Origin: JAUVXE01 sp964349355
Lineage (GTDB): Bacteria > Actinomycetota > Coriobacteriia > Anaerosomatales > SLCP01
Length of the DNA stretch: 24,250 nucleotides
NCBI GenBank assembly: GCA_964349355.1
Contig: CAYGFZ010000032.1
Span: 1 to 24,250 of the forward strand
Direction: 5' to 3'
Shown here: in pieces, positions 7,068 through 14,703 of the stretch
How the letters are laid out: every line of letters begins with the position of its first letter
Numbering within the stretch: position 1 is the stretch's first letter
Program-made: the position numbers and the translations under genes
The notes under the pieces: generated by a model
What the model was told of the DNA's origin: nothing
The model's database searches: none
What the model saw: the letters and a program-made list of their open reading frames with translations, nothing else

Positions 7068-8489
7068 GTGACTGACCAGAAGATCCCGTGTACCGCAGCG
7101 GTGCTCGCCGGCGGTCGTTCGATGCGCATGGGTGTCGACAAGACGCTCCTGTCCGTCGACGGTGAGGCGCTGATCGCACGGGTCGTCGCGACCGTCGGTG
7201 AGGTCTGCGCGCACACGATTGTCGTTACGAACCGGCCGGAGGCCCTGGCCGAAGCCGGTCTTCCCGCCGATGTCCCGATCGCCTGCGACGAGGTACCCTA
7301 CCAGGGTCCCCTCGGCGGCCTTGTGACCGCGCTCGCCGGGGCGCCCGACGAGTGGGTTCTGGCTGTCGCGGCGGACATGCCGCATCTGTCGGCCGAGGTC
7401 GTCCGTGCGCTGTGGGATGCGCGCGGCGGGGCCGATGCGGTCGTCCCCATGACCGACAAGGGCCCCGAGCCGCTGCTGGCGCTCTACTCGCGCGCCTGCC
7501 TCCCGGCCGCTCGTAAGGTGCTGGCGAGCGGGCGTCGCAGACTAGTGGCCCTCTTCCGCGAGGTGAAGGTCGTCGAGATCCCCATCGATTCGTTGCGTGG
7601 AGTCGACCCGGACCTCAAGAGTTTCGTGAACGTCAACACGCCGGAAGAACTTGCCGAAGCACGCGACGAGGTCACTGCGAGCGGTACAGCCCGTCAACGT
7701 GAGCGCGTGAGTGTCTCGGTCATCGAAGTCGGCACCCGTCGTCCGCGGGGAATGCCTTCCGAGCATCCGATCACGGTGCATATGAACGACGTCGAGGTCG
7801 CGACGATTCAGGCGACCCCTGACGACCTCGAGGAGATGGCCGCCGGGTTCCTCGTCGCCGAGGGGCTCATGTCCGACCGCGACACCCTCTCCTCGATCGA
7901 TGTCGACCACAAACGTGGCATGGTCTACGTGAGCACCGCCGAAGCCGTCCCCGACGACATGGTGCACAAGACCCGCTACGTCACGAGCGGGTGCGGCAAG
8001 GGGATCACGTTCTCCTCGGTGGGGCACGCCCGCGGTCTTGCCCACGTCGGGAGTGATCTGAGGGTCGACAGCCAGGACCTCTACGACCTGATGGGCCAGA
8101 TGGCCCGCGCGGCGACCGCCTACCGCGACACCGGCGGCATGCACGCGTGCGGACTTGCGCGCGACGGAGAGATGCTGTTCGTGCGCGAGGACGTCGGTCG
8201 GCACAACGCTCTCGACAAACTCCTCGGCAGGGCGTGGCTCGATCGCGTGCCTACGCGCGACGCGGTACTGCTCTCGACGGGGCGCATCTCCTACGAGATG
8301 GCCGTCAAGGCGGCCAAGGCCGGAGTGCCGGTCGTGGTCTCGCGCACGGCAGTGACCGATCTTGCTGCCGAGATCGCCGCGGAACTCGGCATCACGCTTG
8401 CGGGATACGCCCGCGGCGGCAAGATCACCATCTACACGCACCCGGAGCGGATCGTCACCGACGGCCCGAGTGAGGAGGACGCGAGATGA
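7068..8489 (+). CDS. MobA-FdhD fusion: Mo-cofactor guanylyltransferase plus formate dehydrogenase sulfurtransferase
   Basis: A 473-residue two-domain protein. Residues 1 to about 200 are MobA, which joins GMP to molybdopterin: LAGGRSMRMGVDK is the nucleotide-binding loop and AVAADMP the metal-binding motif. Residues about 205-473 are FdhD, which passes sulfur from a cysteine desulfurase to the metal cofactor of formate dehydrogenase: DVGRHNALDKLLG and LLSTGRISYEM are conserved. E. coli FdhD has a CxxC pair in its mobile loop (Cys121, Cys124); here the loop reads TSGCGKG, keeping only the first Cys (309), with Gly at the second place. The start is GTG at 7068 after AGGA. The fusion ties guanylation to sulfuration, as bis-MGD formate dehydrogenase needs both. 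It leads the cofactor operon. Confidence 0.9.
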   Translation: MTDQKIPCTAAVLAGGRSMRMGVDKTLLSVDGEALIARVVATVGEVCAHTIVVTNRPEALAEAGLPADVPIACDEVPYQGPLGGLVTALAGAPDEWVLAVAADMPHLSAEVVRALWDARGGADAVVPMTDKGPEPLLALYSRACLPAARKVLASGRRRLVALFREVKVVEIPIDSLRGVDPDLKSFVNVNTPEELAEARDEVTASGTARQRERVSVSVIEVGTRRPRGMPSEHPITVHMNDVEVATIQATPDDLEEMAAGFLVAEGLMSDRDTLSSIDVDHKRGMVYVSTAEAVPDDMVHKTRYVTSGCGKGITFSSVGHARGLAHVGSDLRVDSQDLYDLMGQMARAATAYRDTGGMHACGLARDGEMLFVREDVGRHNALDKLLGRAWLDRVPTRDAVLLSTGRISYEMAVKAAKAGVPVVVSRTAVTDLAAEIAAELGITLAGYARGGKITIYTHPERIVTDGPSEEDAR

Positions 8490-9733
8490 CGATGTCCGTG
8501 GAGCAGGCTCGTGAGCTGGTGCTTTCGCGCTGTCGCGTGCTCGAGACGGAGAGCGTGCCGATCCTCGAGGCTCTCGGCAGGGTCCTTGCCGTCGACGTCC
8601 GATCCGACATAGACATCGCTCCGTTCGATAACTCCGCGATGGACGGCTATGCGGTGCGCGCTGCCGATCTTGAGAGCGCGACCGAGGCATCCCCCGTCAC
8701 CCTCGCGGTCATCTCGCATATCGCTGCGGGTGACTACTCCGAACTCGAGGTCGGTCCGGGTCAGGCCGCCCGCATCATGACCGGCGCGCCCGTGCCGCCG
8801 GGCGCGGACGCTGTGGTGATGGTCGAGTACACGGTGTCCGGCGAGGCCGAGGGCTCCACCGGCGGGACCGTCCACGTGAGCAGACCAGTCGCTCGCGGCG
8901 AGAACATCCGACTTCGCGGTGAGGAGGTCTCGGCCGGTGACGCGGTGCTCATGGCTGGTGAGGTGATCGGTCCGGCCGCAGTCGGACTCGCGGCCTCCGC
9001 GGGTCACGCGACCGTGGAGGCCTATCGCCGCCCGCGTGTAGCGGTGATCTCGACCGGTGACGAACTCGTCGAGGTCGCCGAGATGCCCGGACCGGGCAAG
9101 ATCCGCAACTCGAACTCCTACTCGATCACCGCGCAGGTCATCGCCGCGGGTGGGGTCCCGCTCCGCTTTCCGATCGTGCCCGATGACCTCGACGCGACGC
9201 GCGAGGCGTTCACCCGGGCTGCGGCGGAGACGGACTTCATCGTCACGAGCGGCGGCGTGAGCGTGGGAGATTTCGACTTCGTGAAGCCCGTGCTCGAAGA
9301 GCTCGGCGAGATGGAGTTCTGCAAGGTGGCGATGCGCCCGGGCAATCCTCAGACACTCGGGTCGATCGCAGGGGTTCCGTTCTTCGGCCTGCCGGGCAAC
9401 CCGACGTCGACATATGTCGGGTTTGAGATCTTCGTCCGACCGGCGATCCGCTTTATGCAAGGGCGCTCCGCGCTTGATCGACCTCGCTCCACCGCCACCC
9501 TCGCGCACGACGTCAAGAAGAAGCAGGACCGCCGCTACTACCTGCGTGCGCGGCTCGAGCGCGCGGGGGACGGCTCGCTTTCCGTCTCGCTTTCCGGCAG
9601 CCAGTCCTCGGCGCTGCTCACTGCGGCGCACAAAGGCAACTGCCTGCTCGTACTCCCCGAAGGTGAGGGATTCTTCGCGGCCGGTACCTCGGCCGAGGTC
9701 ATCCGACTCGATATGGAGGAGGGATCGCTATGA
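8486..9733 (+). CDS. moeA: Molybdopterin molybdenumtransferase MoeA
   Basis: A 415-residue MoeA that inserts molybdate or tungstate into adenylylated molybdopterin. Family motifs in order are PFDNSAMDGYAVRAADL (about residue 48), TGAPVPPGADAVVMVE (about 98), AVISTGDELV (about 187), SGGVSVGDFDF (about 254) and LPGNPTSTYVGFEIF (about 302). The length is normal. The ATG at 8486 overlaps the preceding stop as ATGA, with GAGGAGG seven bases upstream; a second ATG two codons later is possible. The protein acts in the cytosol after MoaA/MoaC and the MogA-type protein encoded farther down. Organisms using both Mo and W often carry a second moeA, but only one is in this window. Confidence 0.93.
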   Translation: MTMSVEQARELVLSRCRVLETESVPILEALGRVLAVDVRSDIDIAPFDNSAMDGYAVRAADLESATEASPVTLAVISHIAAGDYSELEVGPGQAARIMTGAPVPPGADAVVMVEYTVSGEAEGSTGGTVHVSRPVARGENIRLRGEEVSAGDAVLMAGEVIGPAAVGLAASAGHATVEAYRRPRVAVISTGDELVEVAEMPGPGKIRNSNSYSITAQVIAAGGVPLRFPIVPDDLDATREAFTRAAAETDFIVTSGGVSVGDFDFVKPVLEELGEMEFCKVAMRPGNPQTLGSIAGVPFFGLPGNPTSTYVGFEIFVRPAIRFMQGRSALDRPRSTATLAHDVKKKQDRRYYLRARLERAGDGSLSVSLSGSQSSALLTAAHKGNCLLVLPEGEGFFAAGTSAEVIRLDMEEGSL

Positions 9734-9945
9734 GCGGTTCACGCAAGGAGACAGATCCGAAGTGGGCGGCGCAGGTCACGCCCGAACTGACCGCGGCCGT
9801 CGAAGCCAAGGCGGCGGATGGCAAGATCACCTGCCCGGTGCTTCGCAAGCTCGCCGAGGACTCGGGCTTACCCTACAAGGTCGCCGGTGCGGCAGCCGAT
9901 TCGATCGGTATCAAGGTGCACAACTGCGACCTCGGCTGCTTCTAG
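9730..9945 (+). CDS. Small conserved-looking protein of unknown function with Cys tail CDLGCF
   Basis: A 71-residue soluble protein. Its ATG overlaps the moeA stop as ATGA, with a GAGGAGGG sequence upstream, so it is surely translated with MoeA. Residues 20-60 look helical; CPVLRKLAEDSGLPYKVAGAAADSIGI resembles a short helix-turn-helix in spacing. It contains three cysteines: one before the first helix (ITCPV) and two in the C-terminal CDLGCF, with a His three residues before that tail (KVHNCDLGCF). This pattern could bind a metal, sulfur or pterin. Position between moeA and mobB points to a cofactor-related role. I recall similar small proteins in anaerobe molybdopterin operons but cannot name a family. 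Confidence 0.75.
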   Translation: MSGSRKETDPKWAAQVTPELTAAVEAKAADGKITCPVLRKLAEDSGLPYKVAGAAADSIGIKVHNCDLGCF

Positions 9946-9947
9946 CC

Positions 9948-10496
9948 ATGAGCGACCTGAGGCTCGCGGTCGTCTCCGTCGTCGGCAAGGGCGGCTCGGG
10001 CCGTACCACGCTTCTCGAGGGGGTCATCACGGCGCTCTCGGACCGTGGCTGGCGCGTCGCGACCGCGAAGCATCATGCGCACGATACCGACATCGACGTG
10101 CCCGGCAAGGACACCTGGCGCCACGAGCGTGCCGGAGCGGTCGTGACGATGGTGAGCGCCCCGAACCGCCTCGGCGTGATACGGCGGGTCGACCGCGAGC
10201 GAACGCTCGGCGAGCTCGCGGACATCGCGCATGGCCAGGGCGTCGACATCGTGCTGACCGAGGGGTTCCGGCGCACGTCGCCGGTGCTCGTCGAGGTCGT
10301 CCGCGCGGCCCGTTCCACCGAGCCGATCTGCTCTGCCGAGGAGCTGTTCGCACTCGTGACAGACGTCCCGGAGCTCGCCGAGTGGCCGGTCCCGGTCTTC
10401 GGGCTCCACGATGCGGCATCACTCGCCGACCTGATCGAGGAGCGGTTCCTCGGCGGACCTGCCGCGCGAGCGGCGTCGCAGGGAGGTGGGCGGTAG
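9948..10496 (+). CDS. mobB: MobB-like P-loop protein of molybdopterin guanine dinucleotide synthesis
   Basis: A 182-residue MobB-type GTP-binding protein, thought to assist MobA. The opening LAVVSVVGKGGSGRTTLLEG is the P-loop strand and loop, followed by the family segment VATAKHHAHDTDIDVPGKDT and by DIVLTEGFRR, which holds the conserved EGF/EGY motif. The P-loop Lys expected before Thr-Thr is Arg here (GSGRTT), which is unusual and could change nucleotide turnover. The ATG at 9948 lies two bases after the preceding stop; the frame is open farther back but only as a shadow of moeA. Its TAG shares its last base with the moaA GTG. Confidence 0.85.
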   Translation: MSDLRLAVVSVVGKGGSGRTTLLEGVITALSDRGWRVATAKHHAHDTDIDVPGKDTWRHERAGAVVTMVSAPNRLGVIRRVDRERTLGELADIAHGQGVDIVLTEGFRRTSPVLVEVVRAARSTEPICSAEELFALVTDVPELAEWPVPVFGLHDAASLADLIEERFLGGPAARAASQGGGR

Positions 10497-11518
10497 TGGC
10501 TCAGGACTCCTTCGGCCGGCGGATCGACTACCTGCGGATCTCGCTCACCGACCGGTGCAACCTGCGGTGCGTCTACTGCATGCCGCCGGAGGGTGTTGCC
10601 TGGAAGGCGCACGACGAGATCCTCACGCTCGAGGAGATCGAGCGGTTCGCGGCCGTCGCCGTGGAGGAGGGCATCTCGAAGATCCGGCTCACGGGCGGCG
10701 AGCCCCTCGTGCGCAAGGGCGTCGTCGGTCACGTGCGAAGGCTCAGGTCGCTCACCGGACTCGAGGCGATCGCGCTCACAACGAACAGCACGCTGCTCGC
10801 GCGCTACGCCGAGCCGCTCGTGGAGGCGGGGCTCACACGCGTCAACATCTCGCTCGACTCGCTCGATCCGGGGATCTTCGAGCGCGTGACGCGTGGCGGG
10901 AAGCTTGCCGATGCGCTCGCCGGTCTCGACGCGGCGTTCGCCGCCGGGATGGGGCCCGTCAAGGTGAACGCGGTCGTCGTCCGCAGTCTCGAGCAGGACC
11001 TGCTCGGCTTCGCCCGCCTCACGCTCGACCGCCCGGTGCATGTACGCTTCATCGAATACATGCCCGTCGGCGGCGCGTCCGAGGGCGGGGGGTGCGATCC
11101 TGTCAGCGAGGGGTGGACGAGGGCGGACCACGTCCCTGCCGATGAGATCCTCGACCGCCTGAAGGCCGAAGGGGTCGCGGCCGGCTTCGGCGAGCTTGAG
11201 GGGGTGCTTCGCGACGACGCGCCGGGCGGCTGGGGCCCCGCGCGCTACTACCGCTATCCCGGCGCCGCGGGCACGGTGGGGGTCATCACCCCGCTCTCGC
11301 ACCACTTCTGCGGCGAGTGCAACCGTCTGCGCCTGACAGCGGACGGACGCTTGCGTGCCTGCCTCTTCTCCGACCAGGAGATCGATGTGCGCACCGTGCT
11401 GCGCGGCGGCGCCGACGACGACGTGCGCGACCTCATTCGCGCCGCGCTCGCTACGAAACCTGAAAGCCACAGTTCGCGCATCGGCACCGCGCGCGGCATG
11501 TCCCAGATCGGAGGATGA
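10496..11518 (+). CDS. moaA: GTP 3',8-cyclase MoaA (radical SAM)
   Basis: A 340-residue radical SAM enzyme starting molybdopterin synthesis from GTP. The SAM-cluster motif CNLRCVYC places Cys at 21, 25 and 28; LTGGEPL follows at about residue 64. The second [4Fe-4S] cluster, which binds GTP, is given by Cys 272, 275 and 289 in FCGEC...LRAC. The essential C-terminal Gly-Gly is present (MSQIGG). The GTG at 10496 overlaps the mobB stop by one base, with GGGAGGTGGG upstream, and yields the canonical opening QDSFGRRIDYLRISLTDRC. The length matches the family. No moaD or moaE is in the window, so molybdopterin synthase must be encoded elsewhere. Confidence 0.95.
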   Translation: MAQDSFGRRIDYLRISLTDRCNLRCVYCMPPEGVAWKAHDEILTLEEIERFAAVAVEEGISKIRLTGGEPLVRKGVVGHVRRLRSLTGLEAIALTTNSTLLARYAEPLVEAGLTRVNISLDSLDPGIFERVTRGGKLADALAGLDAAFAAGMGPVKVNAVVVRSLEQDLLGFARLTLDRPVHVRFIEYMPVGGASEGGGCDPVSEGWTRADHVPADEILDRLKAEGVAAGFGELEGVLRDDAPGGWGPARYYRYPGAAGTVGVITPLSHHFCGECNRLRLTADGRLRACLFSDQEIDVRTVLRGGADDDVRDLIRAALATKPESHSSRIGTARGMSQIGG

Positions 11519-11525
11519 TCGCCCG

Positions 11526-12053
11526 ATGAGCGAGACGTCCGGGCGCCACGAACATCTCACGCATCTCGACGAACGCGGTGAGGCCCGTATGGTGGACGTC
11601 GGCACCAAGCCCGACACGCGCCGGCGGGCCGTCGCCTCGGCGCGGATCACGATGCGTCCCCAGACGCTCGCGATAATCGTCGAGGGCCGCGCGCCTAAGG
11701 GCGACGTCTTCGCGACCGCGCGTATCGCGGGCATCATGGCAGCGAAGCGTACCGCCGACCTAGTGCCGATGTGCCACCCTATCGCGCTGACCCACGCGTC
11801 GGTGGAGCTCGAGCCGCAGGAGGCGCCAGTGACGGACGCTGGCGCGCAAGCCTCCGTACGCATCACGGCTGTCTGCGAGACGACCGGCCCGACCGGCGTG
11901 GAGATGGAGGCGCTTACGGCGGCAACGGTCGCCGGGCTCACGCTCTACGACATGTGTAAGGCCGTCGACCGGGGCATGGTCCTCGGCGAGGTCATGCTGA
12001 TCGAGAAGGATGGCGGCGCTTCGGGTCGCTGGACACGCGAGGAGGCACGATGA
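11526..12053 (+). CDS. moaC: Cyclic pyranopterin monophosphate synthase MoaC
   Basis: A 175-residue MoaC, partner of MoaA, turning 3',8-cyclo-GTP into cyclic pyranopterin monophosphate. Signatures are VDVGTKPDTRRRAVASARI, IAGIMAAKRTADLVPMCHPI, TGVEMEALTAATVAGLTLYD, and MCKAVDRGM. The start is the ATG at 11526, seven bases past the moaA stop, giving the usual dozen or so residues before the HLDERGEARMVDVG section. The stop overlaps the next ATG as ATGA, coupling it to the MOSC protein. Confidence 0.94.
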   Translation: MSETSGRHEHLTHLDERGEARMVDVGTKPDTRRRAVASARITMRPQTLAIIVEGRAPKGDVFATARIAGIMAAKRTADLVPMCHPIALTHASVELEPQEAPVTDAGAQASVRITAVCETTGPTGVEMEALTAATVAGLTLYDMCKAVDRGMVLGEVMLIEKDGGASGRWTREEAR

Positions 12054-12553
12054 ACGACGGAACATCCACGCAGACCGGGATGCCGGGTCCCGGTCGAGTC
12101 GTATCGGTCAATCTCTCCGAGAAGAAGACCGTTCGCAAGACCCGGGGAGACTTCGGCACGCTCCTGTTCGACCGCGGGTTCGACGGAGACGCTCACGCCG
12201 GCGACTGGCACCGTCAGGTGAGCTTGCTTGCGCAGGAGTCGATCGACACGATGGTCGCCAAGGGCCTCGATGTCGCGGCGGGCGACTTCGCCGAGAACGT
12301 CACCACCGAGGGGATCGATCTGCTCGCGATGCCCATCGGAACGACGTTTCGGATCGGCGATACTGCGCTGCTCGAAGTAAGCCAGATCGGCAAGGTCTGC
12401 CATACTAAGTGCGCCATCTACTACCAGGCGGGCGACTGCGTCATGCCGAGGGAGGGCATCTTCGCCGTCGTGAGAGAGCCCGGCGAGGTCCGCTCCGGAG
12501 ACGCGATCACGGTGGTCGCCCCCGGTGACGGGACGTGCGATCGGAAGGGGTGA
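12050..12553 (+). CDS. MOSC-domain protein
   Basis: A 167-residue stand-alone MOSC (MoCo sulfurase C-terminal) protein. It shows the family sections DRGFDGDAHAG (about residues 42-52), HRQVSLLAQESID, GDFAENVTTEGIDL and the Cys-bearing KVCHTKCAIYYQAGDCVMP (about 114-132). MOSC proteins bind molybdenum cofactor and often handle sulfur from pyridoxal-phosphate desulfurases, so the SufS-like gene two genes downstream is a plausible partner. The position in an operon between MoaC and a MogA-type protein is common in anaerobes. The start shares ATGA with moaC. The exact substrate is unknown. Confidence 0.9.
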   Translation: MNDGTSTQTGMPGPGRVVSVNLSEKKTVRKTRGDFGTLLFDRGFDGDAHAGDWHRQVSLLAQESIDTMVAKGLDVAAGDFAENVTTEGIDLLAMPIGTTFRIGDTALLEVSQIGKVCHTKCAIYYQAGDCVMPREGIFAVVREPGEVRSGDAITVVAPGDGTCDRKG

Positions 12554-12554
12554 C

Positions 12555-13040
12555 GTGGGCAAAGACCTTCGCATCGGCATCTTGACGTGCTCCGACACGC
12601 GTGCTGTTGGCGACGGCGAGGACACCGCGGGCAAGGCCCTCATCGACCTCGTCGAGGACCGCGGTTGGCTGGTAATCGCCTACCATGTATGCCCCGATGA
12701 GGAAGAGTGCATCGCCAGCTCACTCATCGAGATGGCGGACTTGGACGAGGCCGACATCATCCTTACCTGTGGCGGTACCGGCTTCGGGCCACGTGACGTG
12801 ACGCCGGAAACGACCGAGCGCGTTGCCGACCGCCGTGCGCCCGGTGTGGCCGAACATATCCGGGCCGAGAGCCTCAAGATCACGCCGCGCGCCATGCTCT
12901 CGCGCGGGACCGCAGCCGTGCGGGGAACGTCGCTCATCGTCAATCTGCCCGGCAGTGAGAAGGCAGCGCGCGAGTCCTTCGGTTTCATCGCCGACCAGCT
13001 CGAGCACGCGGCGGAGATGATGGCCGGAGGAGGCCACTAA
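12555..13040 (+). CDS. mog: Molybdopterin adenylyltransferase (MogA/MoaB family)
   Basis: A 161-residue MogA/MoaB-type enzyme that adenylylates molybdopterin before MoeA inserts the metal. The opening RIGILTCSDT and the central TCGGTGFGPRDVTPE, which holds the GGTG and Asp of the pterin-binding site, are diagnostic, followed by MLSRGTAAVRGTSLIVNLPGS. The GTG at 12555 is one base after the MOSC stop, with GGAAGGGG as binding site; an earlier in-frame ATG lies inside the MOSC gene. Length fits MoaB/MogA rather than a fused protein. Confidence 0.92.
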   Translation: MGKDLRIGILTCSDTRAVGDGEDTAGKALIDLVEDRGWLVIAYHVCPDEEECIASSLIEMADLDEADIILTCGGTGFGPRDVTPETTERVADRRAPGVAEHIRAESLKITPRAMLSRGTAAVRGTSLIVNLPGSEKAARESFGFIADQLEHAAEMMAGGGH

Positions 13041-13042
13041 CC

Positions 13043-14212
13043 ATGCCACCGGCCGAGGAGAACCCCCTTCCCGCCGCCTACTTCGACCACGGTGCGACTT
13101 CGTGGCCCAAGCCGCAGCCGGTCGTCGATGCGGTCGCTCACGCGCTCATGCACCTCGGCGGGAATCCAGGTCGCGGGGCCTACGCGATGGCCCTTGCCGC
13201 GTCCCGGGAGATTCTGGGCGCGCGACGTGCGTGCGCTTCCCTGCTCGGCATCGCCGACCAGCGTGACCTGCTCTTTCAGTCGAGCTGCACGGCGGCGTGC
13301 AACCTTATGCTCAAGGGGAGCCTTACGGTTGGAGACCGTATCGTGGTCGGCTCGATGGAGCACAACGCGGTGGTCCGTCCGCTCGCCCATCTCGCCCGCC
13401 TCGGGGTCGAGGTCGTCGTCGTCTCAGCGGATCCCACCGGGTTCGTCGACCCGACCGACGTCGAGCGTGAGGTACGTGCGGCTCCGACGCGGGCGGTCGT
13501 CTGCCAGCACGCCTCGAACCTGACCGGGACTATCCAGCCCGTCGGGGACCTGGCGGACATCGCCCACGAGTCCGGTGCGTGGATGTTCGTCGACGGCGCC
13601 CAAGGCGCGGGTCATCTCGCGGTGGACATCAGCACCCTTGGCCCCGACGCGTACGCCGTTTCGGGACACAAGGGGATGCTCGGGCCGCAGGGCATCGGGT
13701 TGCTCTACCTCGCGCCCGGACTCGAGCTCGACCCGCAGATCGAGGGCGGGACCGGCGGCGCCTCTGGCACGGAGCCAGAGATGCCCCACGAACGGCCCGA
13801 TCGGTACGAGGCGGGTACCGCGAACACGCCCGGTATCGCCGGTCTTGGAGCGGCCGCACGCTTTCTGGCCGAGGAGGGCGATCGGCAGCGGGCGGCCGAG
13901 GCGGAGATGGTCCGGCAGGTGATAGAAGGTGTGAGCGCGCTCCCGGGCTTCCGTGTCCTCGGACCTCCGCCCGGAGTGTCTCGCGTGCCGATCGTCAGCG
14001 TGGTACACGACAGCATCGCCTCCGATCGCATCGCGTACGAGCTCGACCGAACCTACGGGATCGCCGCGCGAGCGGGCTTGCACTGCGCACCCTGGGCGCA
14101 TGAGACCGTCGGAACGCTTTCCCGCGGCGCTGTGCGCTTCGGTATCGGGTGGGGCAATACCACCGACGGGGTCGATTCGCTGCTCGCCGCTCTGAAGGCG
14201 ATCATCTTGTGA
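13043..14212 (+). CDS. SufS-like pyridoxal-phosphate cysteine desulfurase/selenocysteine lyase family protein
   Basis: A 389-residue class V aminotransferase-fold enzyme. AYFDHGATSWPKP opens the domain; Lys210 in SGHKGMLG is the cofactor lysine, DGAQGAGHL carries the Asp that pairs with it, and Cys348 in RAGLHCAPW is the catalytic cysteine that takes up the persulfide. The pattern GxxxxPKP...GNPGRGAY and the TGxxGTEPExPHERPDRYEAGTAN section place it in the cysteine desulfurase family near EF2568 of Enterococcus (TIGR01977), seen in selenium-dependent molybdenum hydroxylase clusters. Here it may supply sulfur to FdhD or the MOSC protein, or selenium to a cofactor. It is two bases from the mog stop and overlaps the DUF3343-like gene. 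Confidence 0.88.
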   Translation: MPPAEENPLPAAYFDHGATSWPKPQPVVDAVAHALMHLGGNPGRGAYAMALAASREILGARRACASLLGIADQRDLLFQSSCTAACNLMLKGSLTVGDRIVVGSMEHNAVVRPLAHLARLGVEVVVVSADPTGFVDPTDVEREVRAAPTRAVVCQHASNLTGTIQPVGDLADIAHESGAWMFVDGAQGAGHLAVDISTLGPDAYAVSGHKGMLGPQGIGLLYLAPGLELDPQIEGGTGGASGTEPEMPHERPDRYEAGTANTPGIAGLGAAARFLAEEGDRQRAAEAEMVRQVIEGVSALPGFRVLGPPPGVSRVPIVSVVHDSIASDRIAYELDRTYGIAARAGLHCAPWAHETVGTLSRGAVRFGIGWGNTTDGVDSLLAALKAIIL

Positions 14213-14457
14213 CTGCCCGTGAGCCCCGGCCATACTCGGTCCTCGGCTTCGGCACGACCCACGATGCTCTCTCGGCCGAGCAGCTTCTCAAAGACCTTGG
14301 AGTCGACGTCGTGCCGATCCCCGCGCCCCGCTCGCTCTCCCGCTCGCTTCGCGGGATCGCTCTCAGGTTCACGCCCCGCGGCCTCGCTCGCGCGCAGGAG
14401 TTGCTCGAGCGGGCTGGAATCAAGCCGGTAGCAGCTGGAGAGATAGAGGACGTCTGA
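14209..14457 (+). CDS. DUF3343-like small protein lacking the usual cysteine
   Basis: An 82-residue protein that starts with the GTG of a GTGA overlap with the desulfurase gene, so the pair is coupled. The opening YSVLGFGTTHDALSAEQLLKDLG and the following PIPAPRSLSRSLRGIALRF match the layout of DUF3343, a small family often next to EF2568-type desulfurases and thought to carry sulfur or selenium on a Cys in the loop before the GIALRF strand (typically Ser-Ser-x-Cys-Gly). Here that place reads SLRG and the whole protein has no cysteine, so a carrier role of that kind is unlikely. It ends the cofactor operon. Confidence 0.75.
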   Translation: MTAREPRPYSVLGFGTTHDALSAEQLLKDLGVDVVPIPAPRSLSRSLRGIALRFTPRGLARAQELLERAGIKPVAAGEIEDV

Positions 14458-14485
14458 CGGCCGCGGGATAGGGCACTCATCGAGG

Positions 14486-14519
14486 GGCGATGCGCGCTTC
14501 GGGAGTGTGGAGCGTCGCC
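14486..14519 (+). terminator. Weak candidate terminator of the cofactor operon
   Basis: GGCGATGC (14486-14493) can pair with GCGTCGCC (14512-14519), with one G-U pair and an 18-base loop. It is followed by TTCGTCACTT, not a clean T run. Its position 29 bases past the last cofactor gene fits, but the structure is modest. Confidence 0.3.
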
Positions 14520-14554
14520 TTCGTCACTTGCCTCGGCGGGTGCGCTATGTTGAA

Positions 14555-14580
14555 ATGTAACCGTTGTTACGAACCTCACC
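14555..14580. promoter_or_regulatory. Candidate operator GTAAC-CGTT-GTTAC upstream of the cytochrome cluster
   Basis: A perfect 5-4-5 inverted repeat (14557-14570) followed by GAACCTCACC. The block TGTTAC followed by two or three bases and CCTCACC recurs at 22158-22170 ahead of the fdhA promoter. Both lie in the only two large same-direction intergenic spaces of the right arm, so one regulator may act on both. The spacing is like a CRP/FNR-family site, but the half-site does not match FNR or CRP consensus. Confidence 0.4.
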
Positions 14581-14586
14581 TGCGAC

Positions 14587-14688
14587 CGCTCGCGTCCGGC
14601 ACTGCGCGGCGGTCCCTCCGTCGCGGACGAGCGAACTGTTGAGGAGGGGTTCTATCGAGATCGCGAGTCCGCGACACGCGGTGTCGCG
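14587..14688 (+). other. Structured leader before the cytochrome b gene
   Basis: The 246 bases between the DUF3343-like gene and the cytochrome b gene hold no ORF I support. Two stems stand out: CGCTCG plus TCCG (14587-14598) pairs with CGGACGAGCG (14624-14633), and CGCGACA (14670-14676) pairs perfectly with TGTCGCG (14682-14688) around loop CGCGG. The second hairpin ends four bases before the GGGAG binding site (14693-14697). It has no Moco-riboswitch blocks. A role in translation control is possible but unproven. Confidence 0.35.
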
Positions 14689-14703
14689 ATACGGGAGTAG
14701 GGG

